NCBI GenBank assembly: GCA_963169595.1
Contig: CAUJFM010000030.1
Location: 1-34,824 of the forward strand
Reading direction: 5' to 3'
From: Bacteroidota bacterium
Lineage (GTDB): Bacteria > Bacteroidota > Bacteroidia > Flavobacteriales_F > PHOS-HE28
Length of the DNA stretch: 34,824 bases
The translations under genes were made by a program, and so were the position numbers. Positions 30,852 through 34,824 of this stretch are shown in pieces; the first letter of the stretch is position 1, and each line of letters begins with the position of its first letter. Below the pieces are notes generated by a model. That model was not told the DNA's origin. It saw only the letters and a list, made by a program, of their open reading frames with translations, and searched no databases.

Positions 30852-31105
30852 TGCGCGGCGCCGTTGCCCTTGTCGCGCTTCAGGATGGCGAAGGCGATGA
30901 ACAGGTAGCCGCTGAGGACCACGATGGGCGCCACGGTGATGCGGCGCGGGCTGAAGATGGCGTTCTCATCGAACGCGTTGGGGTCGCCGTTGCCGCCGCC
31001 GGCCATCAGCAGGTAGCCCACCACCACCACGGCCAGCCCGATCAGCAGCAGGCGGTAGTTCGTGGTCGTGAACGGCAGGTCGTTGAAGTGGTTCTGCTTG
31101 GCCAT
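30848..31105 (-). CDS. DUF3098 small membrane protein
   Basis: 85 residues with two TM helices (about 18-36 and 59-77), and the P-x-x-x-x-N-Y-R/L-L-L-I-G-L-x-x-x-x-x-G-Y-x-L-M-x-G-G motif that marks DUF3098. The middle has N-A-F-D-E-N-A-I-F-S-P-R-R-I-T-V-A-P, and the C-terminus is basic. Position, between ftsX and uppP with TGATG/ATGA overlaps, matches the conserved Bacteroidota arrangement. The function is unknown; linkage suggests a role with the FtsX/FtsE complex. Confidence 0.92.
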   Translation of the reverse strand: MAKQNHFNDLPFTTTNYRLLLIGLAVVVVGYLLMAGGGNGDPNAFDENAIFSPRRITVAPIVVLSGYLFIAFAILKRDKGNGAAQ

Positions 31106-31980
31106 CAGCTCCAGTGTAGGTCCTCGGAATTCATGCGAAGGTAGCGGCCCACGGCGAACCAGGTGGAGACCACCGAGATGAGCAGGCCCAGCCCCACCAC
31201 GCCCGCGAAGAGCAGGCCCAGGGTCACCACGTTGGTGAAGGCGAGCAGGTCGGGCACATGGTGCTGCGCCAGCTGCAGCAGCCCCACCAGCAGCCCGATG
31301 GCCAGCACCCCGCCCAGGAGGCCCTGCCACAGGCTCTGCCCCATGAAGGGCCGCTTGATGAACCATTGCGTGGCGCCCACCAGGTGCATGGTGCGGATCA
31401 GGAAGCGTTTGCTGTAGATGGCCAGGCGGATGGTGTTGTTGATCAGCGCGATGGCGATCACCAGCAGCAGCGCCGTGAAGCCCAGCACGATGAGCGTGAG
31501 CCGCCCCATGTTGGCATCGATGTTCTCCACCACGGCGGCGTTGTAGGCCACCTCGTCCACGCGGCGGTCCTGCTTCAGGTGCTCCACGATCCACTTCAGG
31601 CTGTCGGGCTGCGCATAGGCGGCCTCCAGGTTCAGCTCCACCGAGGCCAGCAGCGGGTTGCTCCCGAGCACGCCCAGGAAGTCCTCGCCCAGGTCCTGCT
31701 TCAACTGCTCGGCGGCCTCGTCGGCGGTGACGTAGCGCGTGGCCTTGGCGAAGGGCTCGGTGTCCAGCTCCTTGCGGAACTGCATGATGTCCACCTCCTT
31801 CAGGTCGCGCTTCAGGAAGAGCTCCACCCGCACGTTCTCGCGGAAGTAGCGCTCCAGGGCCTGCGCGTTCAGCACCAGGAAGCCCAGCACACCCAGCATG
31901 AACAGCACCAGCGCGATGCCGATCACCGTGCTCACGCTGGCGGTGCGGGTGCGGGCCTTGTAGTGGCGGTCTACTCCCAT
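31105..31980 (-). CDS. ftsX: Cell-division ABC transporter permease FtsX
   Basis: 291 residues from the ATG at 31980 (M-G-V-D-R-H-Y-K-A-R-T-R-T); the frame is open far upstream, antisense to leuS, and should be ignored. TM1 at about 18-38 is followed by the extracellular domain (about 50-165, with V-R-V-E-L-F-L-K and L-G-S-N-P-L-L-A-S), then three TM helices (about 168-190, 220-240 and 255-280). Between them is the coupling helix in S-K-R-F-L-I-R-T-M-H-L-V-G-A-T. FtsX with the ATPase FtsE (not in the window) regulates peptidoglycan hydrolases at the septum. It is the first gene of the four-gene operon and has a leaderless-type start. Confidence 0.95.
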   Translation of the reverse strand: MGVDRHYKARTRTASVSTVIGIALVLFMLGVLGFLVLNAQALERYFRENVRVELFLKRDLKEVDIMQFRKELDTEPFAKATRYVTADEAAEQLKQDLGEDFLGVLGSNPLLASVELNLEAAYAQPDSLKWIVEHLKQDRRVDEVAYNAAVVENIDANMGRLTLIVLGFTALLLVIAIALINNTIRLAIYSKRFLIRTMHLVGATQWFIKRPFMGQSLWQGLLGGVLAIGLLVGLLQLAQHHVPDLLAFTNVVTLGLLFAGVVGLGLLISVVSTWFAVGRYLRMNSEDLHWS

Positions 31981-31986
31981 CGCCGG

Positions 31987-31994
31987 CAAATGTA
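31987..31994 (-). promoter_or_regulatory. -7 box of ftsX
   Basis: TACATTTG on the minus strand ends 6 nt before the ftsX ATG at 31980, so the mRNA is expected to be leaderless or nearly so. Confidence 0.6.
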
Positions 31995-32016
31995 GGGTCG
32001 GCCAAGGCACGCCCTC

Positions 32017-32024
32017 TACATTTG
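32017..32024 (+). promoter_or_regulatory. -7 box of leuS
   Basis: TACATTTG ends 19 nt before the leuS ATG at 32044. It is the mirror image of the ftsX box. Confidence 0.6.
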
Positions 32025-32043
32025 CCGGCTGTACCTCAGGACC

Positions 32044-34824
32044 ATGCATTACGAGCACAAGGACATCGAGAAGAAGTGGCAGGATGAATGGCGCAAGCGC
32101 GGCACCTACCGGGTGACCAACGATCCGTCCAAGCCCAAGTACTACGTGCTCGACATGTTCCCCTACCCCAGTGGTGCCGGCCTGCACGTGGGGCACCCGC
32201 TCGGCTACATCGCCAGTGACATCGTGGCGCGCTACAAGCGGCACAGCGGCTTCAACGTGCTGCACCCCATGGGCTACGACAGCTTCGGCCTGCCCGCGGA
32301 GCAGTACGCCATCCAGACCGGCCAGCATCCTGCCAAGACCACCGAGATCAACCTGGCCCGCTACCGCGAACAGCTGGACCGCATCGGCTTCAGCTTCGAT
32401 TGGGACCGCGAGGTGCGCACCAGCGATCCGTCCTTCTACAAATGGACGCAGTGGATCTTCCTGCAGCTCTTCGACAGCTGGTACGACCACGCGCAGCAGA
32501 AGGCCCGTCCCATCAGCGAACTGATCGCCTGCTTCGCCGAGAAGGGCAGCGCCGGCCAGGACACCAGCGTGCTCACGGGCGACATCGAGCGCTTCGTGGG
32601 CGGCTTCTCCGCGGCGGAATGGAACGGCTTCGATGAGCGCACCAAGCAGATGGTGCTGCAGCATTTTCGCCTGGCCTACCTCAGCGATGCCTGGGTGAAC
32701 TGGTGCCCCGCGCTGGGCACCGTGCTCGCCAACGACGAGGTGAAGGACGGCGTGAGCGAGCGCGGCGGCCACCCCGTGGAGCGCAAGCGCATGAAGCAGT
32801 GGAGCCTGCGCATCACCGCCTACGCCCAGCGCTTGCTCGATGGGCTGGACGGGCTGGACTGGAGCGAGAGCATCAAGGAGGCCCAGCGCAACTGGATCGG
32901 CCGCAGCGAAGGCGCCACCGTGCGCTTCCCCATCGGTGAGGACTTCATCGAGGTCTTCACCACGCGGCCCGACACGCTCTTCGGCGTCACCTTCATCACC
33001 CTGGCCCCCGAGCATGTGTTGGTGGGCAAGTTCACCACGCCGGACCGCAAGGCCGAGGTGGAGGCCTACGTGAACACGGCCAAGAACCGCAGCGAGCGCG
33101 AGCGCCAGGCCGAGGTGGACAAGGTGAGCGGCGTGTTCACCGGCAGCTACGCGAAGCACCCCTTCACCGGCGCCCCCGTGCCCGTGTGGGTGGGCGATTA
33201 TGTGCTGGCCGGCTATGGCACCGGTGCCGTGATGGCCGTCCCCGGCGGCGACCAGCGCGACTGGCGCTTCGCGAAGCACTTCGGGCTGCCCATCATCGCG
33301 GTGACCGAGGGCGCCGACATCGAGAAGGAGGCCGACGAACGCAAGGACGCCACCATCTGCAGCGAGGGTTTCCTCCAGGGCCATAAGGTGCCGCAGGCCA
33401 TCACCCGCGCCATCCAGGAACTGGAGAAGCTGGGTGCCGGCGAGGGCCGCATCAACTTCCGCCTGCGCGATGCCGCCTTCGGGCGCCAGCGCTACTGGGG
33501 CGAGCCGATCCCCATCTACTACCAGGACGGCATCCCGTACCCGCTGCCCGAGAGCGAGCTGCCGCTGAAGCTGCCCGAGGTGGACAAGTTCCTGCCCACC
33601 GAGGATGGCGAACCACCGCTGGCCCGCGCGGCCAACTGGAGCTACAACGGCTTCCCGTTGGAGACCACCACCATGCCCGGTTGGGCCGGCAGCAGCTGGT
33701 ACTTCCTGCGCTACATGGACCCCAAGAACGAGGGCCGGTTCGCCTCACCCGAGGCCATCAATTACTGGCAGCAGGTGGACCTCTACGTGGGCGGCAGTGA
33801 GCACGCCACTGGCCACCTGCTCTACTTCCGCTTCTGGACCAAGTTCCTCTTCGACCACGGCTACATCAACTTCGATGAGCCCGCGAAGAAGCTGGTGAAC
33901 CAGGGCATGATCCAGGGGGTGTCGGCAATTGCAGGTGTGTTTAAGGTGCGCGTAGTTCCGGGACAAGAGAGTCTTTCGGGAACAACCGGATTCAAATTGG
34001 TTAGTCGATTCGAGCAAGAGGAAGTCGAAGTACTTTCCAGTTTGAATTGGCACAAGAATGAGGATCAGTCAACCTTACATGGAGTTGTAGTGGAGCGTAC
34101 ACCGACTCGTTCGCTAACTGTTCCTATTGACTATGTTGACGGCAATACCGTAGAGATTGGTCGGCTCAAAGAACTAGCTAACGTAGACGGTAGGTTTTCC
34201 TTCTTGAAGGATCAGGACTATTTGAACATTGCTCCAATCGTGGGCAGTGCAGCTCATCACATTGCTGTTCGACGCGAAGTCGATAAGATGTCGAAGTCCA
34301 AGCACAACGTTGTCAATCCTGATCGAATTATTGAAGAGTACGGCGCCGACACCCTGCGGCTGTACGAGATGTTCCTGGGCCCGCTGGAGCAAAGCAAGCC
34401 GTGGGACACCAACGGCATCGAGGGCACCTTCCGCTTCCTGCGGAAGTTCTGGAATCTCTTTCACTTGTCCGCCGAAGCCTCGGCGAAGGCGGATGGTGCT
34501 GGTGAAGCGTTCGGCGTTTCCGACGACGCCCCCACCAAGCCCGAACTGAAGGTCCTGCACGCCACGCTCAAGAAGGTGACCGAGGACATCGAGAAGATGA
34601 GCTTCAACACCAGCGTGGCGCAGTTCATGATCGCGGTGAACGAGCTGGGCAGCTTGAAATGCAATAAGCGCGCGGTGCTGGAACCGCTGGTGATCGCGCT
34701 GGCGCCCTTCGCCCCGCACATCGCCGAGGAGCTGTGGGAGAAGCTGGGCCACCCCACCAGCGTCACCACCGCACCCTGGCCGCAGTGGAGCGCCGAGCAC
34801 CTGGTGGAGGACAGCTTCAGCTAC
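32044..34824 (+). CDS. leuS: Leucyl-tRNA synthetase (3' truncated)
   Basis: 927 codons open to the window edge. The N-terminal HIGH motif is H-V-G-H in [10 protein letters not shown]. The CP1 editing domain has T-T-R-P-D-T-L-F-G and [10 protein letters not shown], keeping the universal Asp. It is followed by [19 protein letters not shown] and KMSKS at residues 748-752. It charges tRNA-Leu with leucine. Between N-Q-G-M-I-Q-G (about residue 625) and KMSKS lies a 122-residue segment where the leucine-specific domain belongs. Its codons are AT-rich (about 46% GC against about 65% around it) and its sequence is unlike the usual Bacteroidota version, though the frame is unbroken. Anticodon-binding and C-terminal parts continue normally ([18 protein letters not shown]). 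Confidence 0.96.
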   Translation, partial: MHYEHKDIEKKWQDEWRKRGTYRVTNDPSKPKYYVLDMFPYPSGAGLHVGHPLGYIASDIVARYKRHSGFNVLHPMGYDSFGLPAEQYAIQTGQHPAKTTEINLARYREQLDRIGFSFDWDREVRTSDPSFYKWTQWIFLQLFDSWYDHAQQKARPISELIACFAEKGSAGQDTSVLTGDIERFVGGFSAAEWNGFDERTKQMVLQHFRLAYLSDAWVNWCPALGTVLANDEVKDGVSERGGHPVERKRMKQWSLRITAYAQRLLDGLDGLDWSESIKEAQRNWIGRSEGATVRFPIGEDFIEVFTTRPDTLFGVTFITLAPEHVLVGKFTTPDRKAEVEAYVNTAKNRSERERQAEVDKVSGVFTGSYAKHPFTGAPVPVWVGDYVLAGYGTGAVMAVPGGDQRDWRFAKHFGLPIIAVTEGADIEKEADERKDATICSEGFLQGHKVPQAITRAIQELEKLGAGEGRINFRLRDAAFGRQRYWGEPIPIYYQDGIPYPLPESELPLKLPEVDKFLPTEDGEPPLARAANWSYNGFPLETTTMPGWAGSSWYFLRYMDPKNEGRFASPEAINYWQQVDLYVGGSEHATGHLLYFRFWTKFLFDHGYINFDEPAKKLVNQGMIQGVSAIAGVFKVRVVPGQESLSGTTGFKLVSRFEQEEVEVLSSLNWHKNEDQSTLHGVVVERTPTRSLTVPIDYVDGNTVEIGRLKELANVDGRFSFLKDQDYLNIAPIVGSAAHHIAVRREVDKMSKSKHNVVNPDRIIEEYGADTLRLYEMFLGPLEQSKPWDTNGIEGTFRFLRKFWNLFHLSAEASAKADGAGEAFGVSDDAPTKPELKVLHATLKKVTEDIEKMSFNTSVAQFMIAVNELGSLKCNKRAVLEPLVIALAPFAPHIAEELWEKLGHPTSVTTAPWPQWSAEHLVEDSFSY

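Larger units (their letters stand above)
31982..32029. repeat. 13-bp inverted repeat carrying both -7 boxes of divergent ftsX and leuS promoters
   Basis: GCCGGCAAATGTA (31982-31994) and TACATTTGCCGGC (32017-32029) are exact inverted copies separated by 22 bp. Each arm contains one TAnnTTTG box pointing outward and the following CCGGC. Confidence 0.75.

Noticed and set aside
31981-33384. Upstream extension of the ftsX frame to 759 codons
   Set aside because: It is antisense to leuS; FtsX begins at 31980 with its normal N-terminus.
33745-34053. 102-codon minus-strand frame in the GC-poor leuS patch, as a possible inserted gene
   Set aside because: The leuS frame is continuous through the patch and flanking motifs are intact; the antisense frame has no family resemblance and spans the patch boundary.
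33919-34340. Intein or insertion sequence within leuS
   Set aside because: No intein splice motifs (Cys/Ser start, His-Asn end), no inverted repeats or target duplication were seen, and the segment contains the synthetase's own KMSKS motif.

Overview
The window looks like chromosomal DNA of a high-GC (roughly 60-65% by eye) member of the Bacteroidota, most likely an uncultured Flavobacteriales relative. Four things point there. Two secreted proteins carry type IX secretion (T9SS) C-terminal sorting domains. Small lineage-specific families are present (DUF3098, DUF6341/DUF6427-like proteins, and a 47-residue protein ending in a W-R-Y-F-V-T motif). Start codons lack Shine-Dalgarno sequences. 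Many genes are preceded by the Bacteroidota -7 box TAnnTTTG or a TAnnTTCG variant. No rRNA, tRNA, CRISPR array, transposase or prophage gene was seen, and both window edges cut genes.

Layout: 1-6482 is envelope-related: a truncated secreted M1 peptidase, riboflavin synthase overlapping a large type-B T9SS surface protein, a TonB-C-like small protein and a beta-barrel protein. 6658-13547 is regulatory and metabolic: YebC, a NIT/HAMP histidine kinase divergent from a propionyl-CoA carboxylase beta gene, which is followed by a TPR histidine kinase and its LuxR-type response regulator. 13631-17737 holds a thioredoxin-fold protein, purD, a divergent pair of membrane proteins and a stand-alone purQ. 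17734-24411 (minus strand) holds a lamin-tail/CotH protein, a 47-aa small protein, a CDF zinc transporter, dnaG, a MORN/YwqK-like lipoprotein and a polyprenyl diphosphate synthase. 24523-25236 is an outer-membrane protein. 25245-31980 (minus strand) holds rlmN, a small accessory island (toxin-antitoxin plus a membrane protein), ispD, queA, and the overlapping ftsX-DUF3098-uppP-truB operon. leuS starts at 32044 and runs off the right edge.

How the genes fit together: ispD, the polyprenyl synthase and uppP belong to isoprenoid and undecaprenyl carrier metabolism. purD and purQ act in purine synthesis. rlmN, queA, truB and leuS act in RNA modification and translation. Genes are packed very tightly: same-strand neighbours overlap by ATGA or TGATG, and convergent genes meet within a few bases.

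Nothing here is clearly an undescribed defence or mobile system. The best leads are: (1) a GC-poor, divergent segment inside leuS where the leucine-specific domain lies; (2) -7 promoter boxes abutting start codons, implying leaderless mRNAs, with a frequent TTCG variant; (3) a 13-bp inverted repeat carrying both -7 boxes of the divergent ftsX/leuS promoters; (4) a nested palindromic element between ispD and queA; and (5) a toxin-antitoxin pair with a Cys-rich membrane protein as a third gene.
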